Part shown: positions 48,068 through 62,547 of the stretch, in pieces | How positions within the stretch are numbered: position 1 is the first letter of the stretch | Layout: every line of letters begins with the position of its first letter | NCBI GenBank assembly: GCA_025345505.1 | Contig: JANVCC010000018.1 | Location: 42,807,845 to 42,871,844, forward strand | Length of the DNA stretch: 64,000 bases | Direction: 5' to 3' | Source of the DNA: Todiramphus chloris collaris | Taxonomy: Eukaryota > Chordata > Aves > Coraciiformes > Alcedinidae | Position numbers and translations under genes: made by a program | The notes under the pieces: generated by a model | Databases searched by the model: none | What the model was told of the DNA's origin: nothing | The model's input: only the letters and a program-made list of their open reading frames with translations

Positions 48068-51000
48068 GCACGGAAATTCATTTTTGGCACAGCCAGTGCC
48101 ACATCTTGTGCCTGGGCAGAGAATCAGCAGTAAGCAGGGAAGCAGCACAGCAAGGGCTGGAGGCAGGAGCAGCTGAGGCAGATGAGTTGCATGCTAAGCC
48201 GATCTCCACCGAGACTAAGGCAATAGGTGGGCAGCACGATTCCCTTGTAGCCTCAGGCCTGACCTGATGCTGAGACCGGAGCAGTCCTTGCAGCCCCTGA
48301 CAAGCAGAGGCAGAAATCACATTTCTTTAGTGTCTGTACATGTGGTGCTGTGTACCCGGGCCACAGGTCCCTCGCTGCCAACAGGAGGCCTGCTTAGCAT
48401 AGATGGATTGTGGCAATGCTGCAACCTTCCTTCCCTCTAATGCCAGGTGAAAGGTATAAGAAATGTAATGTAAACTTTGAGAACCTAGTAAGGGTGGTCC
48501 TTAGTCTCTGCATAAAGTAATACAGTCACCAAACACACAGATCCTTCAAATCCCATCTATACTCCAAATATACTGGAAATTGTCCTAAATAAAAACCTCA
48601 TCACCAGCTGCCTCCAAACTTTGCAGAAGCCTGACAGCAAAACCATGGGTTTGATCATTCTGATAACTTGACAAGCTCCCATGTCCAAACAACCAAATTT
48701 AGGAAAGTCTGTATTTCCATGTGAACACTGCCCTTCTGCTGGATAAATCCAGCCTTTGCTACTGGATAGATCTACATACTGATGATGTAAATTAGTAACA
48801 ATGACTATATGACTATCAAATCAGCAAAGTGCACTGATGTTCAACTAGTATCAGCAGCAAATCAAGACTATAAATGCCTTCGATCATGGATCTCTATCTA
48901 TTATAGTAGAATTTATGCACCCCAGCAAAGACTCCTAGCATGGTATTCTGCAGCAAATAAATACCCTTTTTTTACTGCTAACCTGTCCTGTTGGTACCTC
49001 ACCAAGGCAGACAGCTCCCATCTGGGTTTATAAGAATAAGCAGTTTGATTTGGAATTTCATAACACACTTACATGTCGCTCACATCCTTCTGTTGAGCTA
49101 AATTGATCTTTTTTCTTCTCATTTCCTGGGTAGATTGCATTTGGTCTATGAGTAAACACAGTGTAGCTACCCCCTTTTCCCAGGCTTTCTAATGAGAATG
49201 TGCTGTCTGATCAGGTGCATGCACTCTGCTGTCATTTGCAGCCTGACCTGCAGGTCAGAGGTGATTTGAGCAGGCTCGGGGATGCATACAAATCACATCC
49301 TCTTGTCTGTCTGTTTTGTTGACTGGTTCTCCTCAGGGTCATGGCTATCTTAAGTAGCAGCCTGAAGGATAAAGTGCACCCTGTCTGAGCTGTAAAACTT
49401 TGACTTTGGACCAATTGCATCTGACATACAGCAGCATGAGGTTTGGTTTAGCCTTTGGATTCAGAACAAATCACTGGCTATCAATAGCTGATAGTGACAT
49501 GCAGTTTACCAAATGTCCCCTTTTCTTTGGCAGCTGTATATTCTTTGGGAGAAATGGATGTGTTTTTAAGTTTCTAAGGTCATGTTTTAAATATGGTGTC
49601 ACACACACTCCATTAGAAAGTAAGTGTAGCAAATAAATAAATAGCTAGAAAATGTTACGCTGTTTTGTGAGCTTGCTTTTGAGCTCCCAGGTGGTACATG
49701 TTATTGGGGGGGGGAGATAGGTATAAAATGGTGTGGCTAACCTACTCATAGAATGAAACATTTTTAGGGTTAGCACACTGTCTAAAAACTTTTCAGGAAT
49801 GATATTGAGAACAGCCATGCAGAATAAAGCACTCTCTGTCCTCAAGACTGATGTACTACAGAGAGCTTCCTTGCCAACAGGTTTGCACTAGCACAGCAGT
49901 TGATACCCTGAGTTATGAACATAGGAGCAACATGTCCTGCTCATGCCACCCCATTCTGCATGGACCACCAGGCCCAGCCACACCATCCCCATGCCGAAAC
50001 TACCACCATGAAAGCGCTTGCCAGCACAGTTAACACCTACTCATACTGAATCCAACCAAGGCGGAATTTTTTAAGGTCACCAAGCAGTCATCAAAGACTT
50101 ATGGCTTTCAGCTGGCATCAGACAGAGCCAGATTCAAAGCAGTGACCTGGAAGCAAACAGCTCCATATCACCCCCATGGGTTGCCTAGCCCCCTAACACT
50201 TCGCTTATTAAAAGGCGACTCTAGGGCTATGTCAGTGCCCTTGAGCCTCTGCAGCATTGTATTAAAAAAAATACAGTCTGCCTTATACATATGTAAGTGG
50301 ATTTTATTCAAAAGGACCACCTTTTTATAGATTATAACACTTTGGTGGCTTCTATTAATTGCATCTCTATTAAGCATTACATTAGTTTTGTCAACAGTTT
50401 TATGTGTCTCATTTTCTCAGCTCTGCTGTCATGGCACTGCTTCCAAATTTTTGCTGAGTCTGTGCTTCAGAATTATACTGAGGGATACTTTGTGGTCTTA
50501 TCATATTGTGACTTGGTTAAAAAAAAAAAAAAGAGTTTATTATCATGATATTATTAAAGGAGCATAAGTGTCACTTTCAGAACTATCATGTTATGTTTCT
50601 CACTTTATCTACTTATAGAGGTTATCTGGGAGTTAGGAAGTTTTCACAGGGTACATGTGTAATGGCTCAGAGACTTGTAAAGAAATAGCCCTGCCAAGTA
50701 TTTTTCACCAAAATGGACTTTTTTCAGTGAACAGCGTGATTATTTTGTTCCTTCTTTTTTTTCCACAAAAAGTTCTCCCCTGTTGTTATAGAAAATTTAA
50801 ACTATTGCACTAAAAATGAAACATTGTCAATTTTCAGCCAAATATATTTGTGTTTTGGATAAAAAAAAAGGATGAAAGACAACTGTCTGCAAAAGATAAT
50901 TTCCTTTTTCAGACTATTCATGAGCAAGTTGTGTCTAGTATAGCCTTAAATTATCATCGAATAATAAAATACAGTTAGTGTACAAAAAACTGGTGAAATT

Positions 51001-53469
51001 ATGCTTGACAGGTCCCGTCATATCTGAAGACTTGTCCCAAGATCTTTCAGGTCTTATTGAAATAAACAAAGTGTTCAACATACAGTAGAATTTCAGCCTT
51101 AATGATATCATATCTGTGAATTGTGAAGAGATGCTACAAGATGAAGAATTGATGGCAGCATAATAGGATATGTTTCTTCCCCAGGAAAATCCAACAGAGG
51201 ATTGTAATAGTTCACCAGGGGAAGTAGGGTTAAAAACCTCTGACCCCTGCTATCACATAAACATTGCCAAAAAAAAAAATAAAACCCTTGATTGACAGTG
51301 AAATGCGTGACTACCTCAAGTTTGGACTGAAATCTTTGCTGATAATTACTGGGTTGAATGTTACGAGAAATAGGCAAGAGAGGTATCAGCCACATGAGTG
51401 TACATACTCAGAGACCTGAGCATCTCTAATAAGAATTGATGTAGTGTGTCATTTGTAATTTAATCAACTGCATTACATCTTGATAGTAAAAGGACTATCA
51501 TGAACATTTTCACAGTAAAGTAAGATTAACAGACACACACCCCAAATCTCTGCTGCCTTAATGTTCCAGTTGTGACAGGAGTTGATAAATGGAAAAAATT
51601 GGGAGTTTAAGCTGACACGTGACCCTGAGCTGATTCTGTGGTATATAGGCATTTTGCTGCACTTAGTGCCAAGCACTGACCCAAGACATTTTGTGAGCAC
51701 AGGCAGAACAGTGCCATCCCTGATCCAAATTTTGGCCCCTGCTCTTTCCCACTGGATATCATATCCCAAAGTCCATGTCTAGATCCAGACCTGAACCTCT
51801 CACAGTCAACTCCATTCCAAGGAAATCCCCTATTTTCTCATCATTTGTTTTTGAGTTTGGGACATATCTCCTTTCCCTTCATGACCCAGACTTCTCCAAT
51901 GCATTTAACACCCCAGCACACACTGACCAGAGCCTGCCTGAGACATGACAGAAACTCCATGGATATCTGTTAGAGATCTGCCCTAGAGCAGGTGCCTAGG
52001 AATTAGATATCTCAACTTAAGCTCCTCAATTTAGACTTTCACTGCAGTGGAGGAAAATAGGCCCCTCTAGAGGCAATTCGAGCAGCATAACTGTCTGAAA
52101 AACAAAGATGAATAGTTCTCTGAAAAATTCTGGGTTTGTTTTTTTTTTTTCTCTTTCCACAGTGAAGAAAGATCAGAGTGGTTAGGACTTCTATATTTAA
52201 GATTTCTGAAGTAAGGTGACTTGAATTCCATGCTTACTCTGTCCAGGAAACCAAATCTGTGGAAGAGGATGTTAGACATGAGCTCTCACAACATCTGTGT
52301 CAACATCTTTTTAATCAAAACTTTAAGATTTCTCACCAACTGTGTCTGAATATTTTTTTTATTAATTTTTTCTTTTCTATTTTTAACAATACTCAATTGT
52401 GAGAGCTGAAAGAATTAGCAGTAAATTTACTCTTGGGAAAAAACACATTATGTCAGTCAAGCAAAGGTCTCTAGTGTCTGCAGTCCTGCAGTGAATATGC
52501 ATGTTCAGATGTGCATATTAATTTTCATTTATATCAGTGGCAAGAGGAAGGGAACAAATGGTGCATGGGCATCTGCTTTCAAATGCTTACCCAAGGTGCT
52601 GACTCATGTCCATAGGTCATCTGAAAGTAAAATTAGTCCCTTAGGATCCAGTCCAAATGGTTCTGGGAAAACAGCCCATCTCAACAGTCTTTGGAGCAAG
52701 TCTTAGTGACTATTTTTTTAACTCATTTCCACAGATTTTGTTCACAAATATGAAATAACCCCATATTAATACTGCTCCCAGAGACTTCTGTCTAGTTATG
52801 CATCCTACTGCTGTTCCTTTATGGTTGTAACCTCTTTCCTCTCATCCAGCGAAACAAGAAAGATACTTCATGTTGCAGTCTTATATTGGAATATAATTGG
52901 TCCATTGGTATCAATCTCATGGCACAATCTGAATTTTTTTAAGATGTATTATTGTATTTATTACTTCAAAATTTCACTCCATGTTGCTCAATAGTGATTG
53001 ATCAAATATACCAATAAAGCCAAAACACCCAGAACTAGGCAAAGCAACTAAATTAGAATTATAACTTACCAAATAACAAAGTTCTGAATCTCTGAAAAAT
53101 GTTGAACTGTGAAGAACTTTAAAAAGGCTAATGTTTTCCATTATTTCCTGTCAGTTGTTTTCATGAAGAATTTCTCCTGCACCTGCAGCTTTTTGGATAA
53201 TGTCACGGGAAAATCCACATGTAATTCACAAAGGGAGAAGTGTTAATTATTTTCACATACCTTTTGGTTAAAACTTCTGCTGTAATCAAAAAGACCTTTG
53301 ACATCCTCATACAGGTTTAAAAAATATCACTTAATATCAGTTTCCGTCAGGGTATATTTCAAGACTGGTCATTTAACAATTGCTCTCCAGGAGAATTACT
53401 TATTTCTTGCTTTATTTGTGAAAGGAGCTCTCCAATGTGACAGGCCCATGAGAAAGTGAACCCAGCAGA
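48068..53469. other. unique AT-rich non-coding stretch
   Basis: No gene is recognised. The stretch at 48080-48440 is GC-richer with scattered CpGs but has no island character. Short homopolymers lie at 50519-50532 and 52141-52150 and a G8 run at 49706-49713. A segment at 50020-50240 contains a few CpGs and could be constrained. Confidence 0.55.
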
Positions 53470-53790
53470 GGAGCAGGTGGTCTGCTGCTCCTATGTTATT
53501 GCCATTATGTTGCCTTTGTTAAATTACTCCATAAACCCAAGTTTCCTCCTTGCCGTTTGTTAAATTTGCCTACCTCCACTCTGCAAGCACAGATAATCAG
53601 TCAAACCTTAATTGGGGTGTATTTAGATCGAAGTATACAGCCAGAGTTTGCTCCTAGTACCTGGGTTGCAAATGATAGTCACATGAGTGGCTTGCTCTAT
53701 TGGACATGCTTTTTGTTTAACTATGATCATTGCTGGCAGGCGGCTTTTTGTGTGAGTGAAAAGCCCTTTAGAATTCCCCTAATTCTGACA
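53470..53790. promoter_or_regulatory. weak candidate regulatory element
   Basis: The stretch has a SOX-type CTTTGTT (53514-53520), a posterior-HOX/CDX-like CCATAAA (53529-53535) and a cluster of A/T-rich cores to about 53720, with no repeat content. It resembles constrained developmental sequence but has fewer retained CpGs than the other candidates. An 83-codon frame across it is probably chance. Confidence 0.18.
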
Positions 53791-56700
53791 AAGAAACTGT
53801 CTTTGTGAGGAGAAATTGAGTATTGCCTTCTTGCATCTGAATAGTCTTTCAGCTCTATATTCACAGCAATATACTTAATATCCACAGACAAGAAACAGAA
53901 GGTTTGGACCCATGTGTACTTTTATTTGATCCATTTCTAGCTTCCAGAAACTCTTGGAAGTTTGTCTTTTTAATAGTTAAGGAGATATATGTAAGTTTTG
54001 TTAGTATAGACGTGGATTTCTCTTGAGAAGTATTGCAAAAACACTTTGCAGCAAAAAAATGACATAGGTTGTCTTTTTTTTTGTTTAAGAAGGAATAAAT
54101 CAGAGCAAGGCTTGGGTAGTGATGAGTGATACATTCATTTTGCACTTCTCTGAGAAGGGTAAAAAATGTTTATAGAAAGATTCCAATTTTTTACCTTATC
54201 TCTGATCTAATTGCTGGTTTAATCAGTTGTTTTCAGATGGGTTAAATTACCTTTATTCATTACCTTTCACATCTTTCACAGAAGGTTTCTGTAGACAGGT
54301 TCTAATGCTTCCATTTTCTTGGGTGGGACCATTTCATATTGTCTTTTATTTATCCGTATCATGGTAACACCTAAAGACCAGAGATGAAGTCCTGGCACTC
54401 TGAAAGCCATGCAGAATAAAAGGTGGCCCACCCCCTGAAGAGCTTACCGTTTAATCAAGGCAGCAAGGCACATGCTACACTAGATTTTGAACTCACCAAC
54501 AAGAGCAAAAAATCTACAATTAGCTTTTGGCAGTAATAACATTTGGTCTTCGGTCGAGAAAAGGCATACACAGGCACTAAATTTTAAGGCATGTTGAGCA
54601 ACCCCATTTAGCTCAAAGCAACAAGGACATATGCAAAGCTGATGATAAATCTTCCAGGGCAGAAGGTTAGGTTGTGTGACCAGGCCATTGGTCGGTTGAG
54701 AGGGAAAGCTGTCGTTAGGGACAGAAAGTTGACCTGCTCTTTGGATTTCTCTACATTTGAATGCTTAGTTAACAAAGCACAGATTTAGTATGTTTAGAGA
54801 GTCAATGCGGAGAAAATACTGTAAAGTAGCTCTGTTTTCCACAAAATTCCTCACAGACCTTGTTCTAAAGGAACTTTGCAAAGAGTAAAGGCCACTTTTG
54901 AAGCAACATAAAGGCCACTTTTGTCAGTGAAATAACTTGCTGGACTTTTTCCCCCTAGATTTGTATAGAGCACTGGTTCACATCAGGGTCTGAAAAAAAA
55001 TTAGTTTTGATTGTATATACATACATACAAAAGGGTAAACAGTCTGAATAAAGCCTTTTGTACTGGATTAGTGTCTTAGCTCTTTAACCCAAGCTGCAGG
55101 TTTGGGATGTCTTTGTTCGGTTAGGTTTTTGGGGCTGACCAAACCGGGTGTGTTTGAGTTTCATTCCTCACCCTTTTGAGGTCTGTAGGACTGATTCCTT
55201 GCATTCGATGCCAGCAGTACTGTAAGTGCCCAGTGCTTTATTCTCTAAGCTATTCATCCTTTCAACCTTTGGCTTTTTTTCCTTAATCCATCTACCTTAC
55301 TAAGTTTTCAAGTCAAGTAAAATGTTAAACATGTGCTTCAAGCAAGAGCAACACAGAAATAGCAGAGTACGTGCCAAGAATTTCTGTCCATCTAGTTTAT
55401 TTGTTCTTTTGGGGTGTGCATGTGTGTATGTATAAAAATATATGTACATGTCTGTATGTGCATGGGGTATATGATTGCACCACAAAGGATGAATCTACCA
55501 CGAGGCAGAAGTCATGCAAAGCACATATTCCAAATTATATCATACAGAGAGAAGCAAAATAAACACATTTTAGCAACTTTTCTCTAATATAAAAAACAAG
55601 TAATTGCTCTAAATCATGAATATTTTTATGGAGAATTCAAATGCTTAATGCTTCTTGTCTGAAGCCTTGATGACTTTTTTTTTTTTGGCTTCAGGGGACA
55701 AGAGGCTTACACACATGCCACCACTTCAAAGATTTGCCTTCTATTAATTTTTTACTTAAGCTTCAGAGTGTTAAATTGTTCAATTTAAGCCGTGAATACA
55801 TTTTATAAGATCATCCTAGCCCACCATTTTTCCCAAAATAGAGAAGTTCAGGATATTTGGCAGTTTCACCTCCTCACCAACTCTGTGCAAAATATATGTG
55901 AATAATCTCTTTGAACCTCAGCAGCTTGTGATATAGAGAACCACAAGTTCAAGCCTTAGTCTTTCCTTAACGATGGAAATAGACTGTTCTAAAAATAAGT
56001 GCTAAATTTGATGATTTAGATAAAAAAAAAAAAAACATGCACATCATAAATAGGAATGTGTTGTAACTTTTCCAATTGGAAATTAAAAATAATGGGCTAT
56101 TTTCCATTTCCTTGTGGGGCTTTCATGAGCTGAATCAATACAATGAAATGTTCTAGTCAGCAAAATAAATCAAGAGCCTTTTACTGTTTTTATCATAAGA
56201 GATCCCCAGTGGGGTGAGGGAGAACAGAAGAGATCGCATGACATTATGCAACTATCCTACATCAGAGTGCGAGTTGGGCTGCTGCTGCTGAGCTGGATGT
56301 CATCTCTGCTCAGCCAAAGCCAGGAGAGAGATAGAAACACACACTTGCCCAGAATGGGACGCACTGTTTCTAATCTGTCTCAATTATAACAACATAAAAA
56401 AAGACATCCACTGGTTTCCTGAGCTCTCACCCGAACTTGGAATGCTCATGCTTTCTGAGGGATGAGAGCCTGCCTGACCCTATTCCCCCAAAGTCATCTG
56501 AAAAGATTCCCATATTAGCTCTGTGAGAACTGTATCAGTCTGAAATGCAGAACTGAGACATTGCTACCTCTGATCATGTGCGTCAGGGGGGACTAGCAGT
56601 GGAGTGCTCCCCAGGCAGCAACCCTGACTCGGGGTCTCCCCACTCCTCGCCAAGATATGAGATCCAGGGCCTGCATGCCTGCAAACATTGCTTAGTCAGA

Positions 56701-57227
56701 GGGCTTGGAAACACGTCACCAGAAAACCACCCAGGCCACTAGTTTTACATCATGTTGCATTCTGTGGGAAATCTTTGTGTTTATGCTTTCAGGGAGAAGT
56801 CCTGCTATTTGAGATTAAGTGCCTTTGCCATCTGGAAAAAGAATGGTAAAACAGCACACAGGCAACTGTTAAAAAGCAGAGTTACAAACAGAGTGAAGAG
56901 ACAGGTTCTTGCTAGCTTCATAGTAAAAGTTCCTGTTTGGTTGTTCCATGCTGCTTTTAGTGAGATTTTCACCTGAAGACAAAGAAATTCTGGTGTCAAA
57001 AAATTCAGCTTCCATAGTTGTCCTAGTTCATCCCGGCATCTCTCTGCTCTCTGCAGCCATCTCTACTTCCAGGGCAGAATCAGACACCCTAGAGGAAAGA
57101 TCACCAGAGTGCCAGCTGCAAACAAGTCATGGCAAACAAATGGACACCCATGCTCTGAACCAAAGTATTAAGGAGGAGGAGGCTAGAGCTGTGAAAGCTG
57201 CTGACCTATTTCTTTCTGTGAACAATT
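53791..57227. other. unique AT-rich non-coding stretch
   Basis: No gene is recognised. A 15-bp direct repeat, taaaggccacttttg, occurs at 54886-54900 and 54909-54923. A segment near 54375-54480 ('ctgaagagcttaccgttta') faintly resembles old amniote repeats and is not called. Short TA/CA tracts lie at about 55010-55030, and (CTG)4 near 56278. Confidence 0.55.
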
Positions 57228-60200
57228 TCAATTGGTGCTTTTAGGCCTGTCCAACTGGCATGGACTGTGGGACAAAATTGCTTCAAACCTAGAGTGACTG
57301 GCAGTAGACTCAGGACTTAGGGAGACTTGTGCCCACCTTGCTAGAGATGTAGATAACGTCATCTTGGAACAGAAAAGGCACAGTGCCCTGTAGCACAGGC
57401 AGGTTCTTAGCCAGACTACCTGGAATCTTGCCACGCCTGGTTGCTGCCTCAGAGCAGACCGTTTGAAAGCTGCTGTAATGGAGATATGTGCTGCTATCAG
57501 GAAAGTGCTATTACTCTTGCTAATAAGAGTAGGTGATATATAGAAGGCTATCAATGAGCTTAGACTCTTGGATTCCCAAAGGGTAATGCTACCCAAGTAA
57601 ATTAAACAACTCAGATGAAAATCCTCTGGCACTGAAACTTGCTTGTCTGAACCATTAAATTGCTGGAAGGGTCCTTGGCACAGTTTTGATGCAGGCCAAC
57701 TAGTGCTCTCCCAAGCAATTCCTGGACATGAAACAGAAGTTAGGTCATGCCAGAGACCATTCCCATTAGGCAGTCTGTGTGTATATGGACTCAAGCTGTT
57801 CCAGGACAGTTGTCCAGAAAACGGTCCTGGGCATATTTAATTCACCCATATAGATGTAGCCAAAGTATACTGAGTTTATTAATACTTACAGTCTGTGTCC
57901 TAGGCACCAGTCTTTGAACTCTGTGAGCAGGTTAGGGTACATTTTCATCACAATGCAAGGCTCATTGCAGAAGACTCACCAATACTAAGGTGTTTCAGTA
58001 GTCTGGAAATCATTTAAGGTATTAGGAAAACACCTAGCATCAAGTCAGGCCAAAGAGCCAGCTGATTGAGTAGCCTGTGCTAGAAGTGCTACATACTAGA
58101 AGGGAATGTCTAGAGAGCAACCCTGCTATAGTCTCTTGAATATCAGCAATGTGCAGTTTAGGGATTTAATACCTTGGGATCTTTCAATCTTGAGAAACAC
58201 TGTGTTGTCCTCTGCACTGATAGAAGGACCTCTTTGCCCATATTTATGAACAAAGTACCGGTATTAATCTAACTATTCTGGAAGAGCCAGGTTGAGTTCT
58301 TCTCCCCAGGCTTTCCTGGGAGTTCTTTCTGCATATGCCGAGCACTTTCAGAGTGACAGTGCAACGTGCTTTGGGAAGATAGACAGGTAGATGGAGGAGG
58401 GATGTTTAGCCTGCAGGCTACTAAAAAATATGTGCTCCCCCTGATAGTTACTGTGTGTCAGTTTGCACACTAGTTGAAAGGAAGAAGAGAAAGCTGGTCA
58501 CCTCCCACTCCTTTTCCCACTTAACAGCTTGTTCAGCTGAATGTTGTACACAGCAAAGAGGAGGGCTTCTAGGAAAGAGTGAGGGACACATTTTGCTGTT
58601 AATTTTGAATAAATAGGCACATGTGGTTAAAGAGTTAAGTACTGGTCATTTTGTGGTCTCACATGGGGCTCCTGCAAGACTGTATATGAGATCTACTTTA
58701 GTCCATATTTGGATTTTATGTCAGCAAGCCTGGACATTTTAATGAATTGCTCAAGAAACATACCATGAATATAAAACCAATGTCAATTAATGTTGTATTA
58801 ACTATTGTCAGCAGGGAAAAATAGTGAGCATTGTATGTCAAAACAGTAAGCTAGAATCTTTTAAAAGCCTAAAAATAAATGATGTGCAGATAAGTTTGTG
58901 CCTTCAAGATCATATGAAGCAATGCAGGTGGGATGCTAATGGATATTCTCTGCTCAGAGGACAGAAAAGGGGCTTATGTCCATTTGGAGCACACCAGGGC
59001 TCCCCTTCTCCTTGATGCCTGGTTGCAGGAATAGAGTGAGATTTGTGCCCCAAAATATGGCAGTGTGGAAGGCTGGACACTGAGCTACACCCAAAGGCTG
59101 AAGGAAGCCTTGTGTCCTCCCCAAAAGCCACCAGAGTGGTCTGTTTGCCTATCAGTCATCCTTATGAGCCCTTCTCTAACCCTTCTCAGTCCTTTTCTCT
59201 CCCAGTTACCATGCTTCAGAAGACATCACTGTATTTCTTCATCATGTCACCCTTCCCTTGGAATGTGTGTGAGAGGTCTCTGAACATGTAGTCTCCTCTC
59301 TGGGTTCATTTTCCCTTTGATGCAAATCTGAGACTGTGAGTGCCCCAGTTCAGGGTCACTGCTCTGTGTCAGCAGCTTCACTAAAATCCAAGCATCTTTG
59401 CCCCATGGCCATGCAAGCAATGATAAATTGTGATTTTTTTTTCATATATGTGGGAATGCTTGTTCTTCTCAGATTTTGGTGAGCTTGGCCATACTAAATT
59501 GGCAGAGATGTCAAAAGATCCCTCATTTTGGTAGACCTTCTGAGCTTTCAGAAGAAAGAAACTTACATGGAGAGGAAACAGAGCAGCTGTGACAACTTTT
59601 GAGGATGGCAAAAAAATACCAGGTGTAATAGGGCTGTTAGGGACTTGGCTGGCTAAAGACAAGCAGCAGAGACAGGCCAGTAATTGTGTATGTGTTTCTG
59701 ACATCAGACCTTGCTTTGAAGGATGCTGCAGTGCAGTATCTCCCTCAAAAGAAGGAAGAGTTCTGCAGAGAGGCTCAGTGAGAAACTAAGAAAATTCAGT
59801 TTTCTTTCTGCTGCTTGCTTGCTGCCCACCCTCTCCTGCAGGAACAGGAGTCAGCTACCTACCAGATTAGGGCACACTCTCTAATTTACTTTCTTACTTT
59901 TTAACAAGCACAGGTCAGCATCTGCATCCTACAGCAGCCCAAAGGGAACGGCCTTAAAACCCCTCTGGAAACCTCTGCGCTGTAAATCTTGGCCTATTTA
60001 GCTCATTGCATCACGTATGAGCTCAAGGCTGATGAAACTGAGAGTCAGGAAAATGGTTCTAAACTTTTTATCTGACACTACCGTCCAAGTATCTGTCCTG
60101 CAAACTATCTGCCTTGTAACATATATGGTATTCCTAGCTTCTCACCACTGCTTTTGATAGTGCCAGGCTCGTTGGTCAGAGGTGAGACTGTAATAGCTAC

Positions 60201-62547
60201 CATGACAAGAGCTAAGAGTAGCAAATGCCAAGCTGTATATATGTTTGCACTACATATCAGTGTAATTTCTCTTTTTATATGAACATTTCCTCTTTTCCAT
60301 GTAAGGTTTAGCATGGAATGAAGCAAATATATTGTCTCACTGCTTCTACTTTTATTTGTGCCCTTCCTTAAAGACAGAAACCTGTATTCCAAATTTGCCA
60401 GAAATTATTTTACTGTTGCACTTACATTCCCTGTGCCAGCCAGTCCAAGCTGTGGTTTGGGGACCTGCTCAATCTCCAATCCTCTGCCAGCTTCTGGATT
60501 CATCAGACTGATAATCTCCAGCTTTCAAAACCAGTCACTTAGCCTACATCAAGATACATGGAGTCAAGTGATGAAATCCTTGGCAGCTAGGGTGGCTACC
60601 TACCTAAGACAGCAACAGACCTTCTGAGAACTGGCAGGAGTCTTGTCAGGACTCTGGAAGATACTGGTAAAACAGTTCAAAATCCTGTACACCCTTATTT
60701 CATCTTTTGGAGTAACGGGTTTTGCTGTGATTGAGGAGGAAGGGTATCCTACCCCTCCTGCAGAGTGGGTGAGGGGGTTGGGCACACAGTGAATTTCACT
60801 GCTGAGTAATCAGGACAGCTCAGGTCCTGAAGCAGCACTTGCTTTTACCCAGCAAGTTGGGTCCCACCAGGATAAATCCATGCCAGGGCAATACAGCAAA
60901 ATGGAAGGACTGACTCCCAGGAGCTGGCCAAGCAGCAGGAAAAACAGGCAGATGTGCAGTCAGTGCAGGGAATGGGGTTACTGATGGGGAGGAGGATGCA
61001 GGCACCCCTGTGGTGCTGAAGGCAGGTCATGTCTGTGGGTTTCATAACGTACAGTAGAGTATCAGATGATTTACAACTGCGTCAAGGTTGCCTGTGGGCA
61101 TACAGCATTTTAGAAAGAAATAAGTTAACCCAAAAGAAATAAGTTAAGCCAAAAGAAATGCCAATTGTAGAGCAGTCCTGAGATACCACCCTCAAAACTG
61201 GCATTTTGATTTTCTGCGTTAGTTTGCTTATCTTTAAATAAGTTTAATATTTAATTCAGCCATGCTATTCAATTTAATTGGTTGATACTTTTAACTTAGA
61301 AAGTTTACCATTAATTTTGCTTCTACCTTAATGAGTGACCCTAAACTTTTTTGTGAGCAGGATCTAAAGCCAGAGCTGTGCCAGTCTTTAAATGATGAAA
61401 GACATTCTTCTGGTGGACCCTAGCAGAGCAGGGGGAAATCTCACAGCATCACTTCCCAGGACGGTCTGTGGCATGGGCCATGGACCAGGGCAGCACAGGA
61501 TGGTGCCTTTGTCAGCAGATGGAATTATATCCTGTGCAGACTCAGGGAAGAAGTCCGATACAAAATGAGCCTAATGGGAGCAGTTAAGCAGAGAAAGTTT
61601 CTTTCTGTTCTTCTGTCCCTGGTGCCAGTTAGCACAGGGACTTCAGTGTAATATTATTATAACATTTTTTACAGTAGGAATCATAATTGAAATTCGTTAT
61701 GTATGAGGATAACTAAAACTCGATCATTTCACACTCTTCGGTCCATGCCTGAGGACATTTTGGGGTAAATAGATTGCTTGGAAACAGCCAGTGACTACAG
61801 CTAAAATTACATTTTACCAACTGAGCTGAATGGCTTTTTAATTACAGCACTGATGTCCACATGCTGTCACCACCATCTAATACTAAGATCGTATTGATTT
61901 GATTTTTAACTTTGATGCACCAGGGGAAAAAATGCAGAGTAGGATTTTTTTTTAAATCCTTTTTCCAAAGTAGTCAAGAACCCCAGATCTAAAATGACGG
62001 TTTATTTTTTGTCTGTCTCCTTCTATTTGCTTGTGCCTATGTCCACCTTGAATATTGTTACTGTCCGCCTTGAATTTGTTTAGTTGTATACAAACATTTT
62101 TAACAAAAAATGTATAATTTCAAGGTACAGGTGAGCCTTAGGATCAATGAAAGATATGCTGTACATAAAAATGTTATATGAAATAACTTGAAGTATCTAC
62201 CATGCACACATCTCAGAAAGTCACAGAAATCTGCATAGTCTCAACCTCTCGTTATGCAGTCTTAATATATTCATTTCCTTCAAAAGCAACTAGAAATGCT
62301 CTCAAACCATGTCAAGCATTTTAGTTTTTATGAGACAGTACTTATTTTTAAGGATATATTTTGTACCTTTACTATAGTGGAGACTGGTCACTAAGTGCTA
62401 CTGGGGCCTGTTCCTTTGTGAATGTAGAATCTTCCTTCTTTGTCTAGGGAAAAATTACAAGAACTTGCTTGGGCTGAAACTTTATTTGCAGAAGGGTTGC
62501 TTCCCTGTCCATGAGCTGTGATGAAGCCATGACCACATATCATCTGT
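57228..62547. other. unique non-coding stretch
   Basis: It contains the second-longest open frame of the window (57228-57794, minus, 188 codons including an ATG), which has no recognisable domain, signal peptide or repeat and is serine- and leucine-rich. A 19-bp tandem repeat lies at 61116-61159. At 61780-62110 there are A/T homeodomain cores and a TCF/LEF-type CTTTGAT (61910-61916) that could be regulatory. No transposon was recognised. Confidence 0.5.
61116..61159. repeat. 19-bp tandem repeat, 2.3 copies
   Basis: Two units beginning agaaataagttaa differ at one base (c/g) and are followed by a partial third unit. The adenine-rich unit carries no obvious motif. Confidence 0.88.

Noticed and set aside
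54375-54480. Possible ancient amniote repeat
   Set aside because: A few words recall known repeats but I could not name the family or define limits.
55010-55460. Short TA/CA and GT repeats
   Set aside because: Too short and interrupted to be worth separate features.
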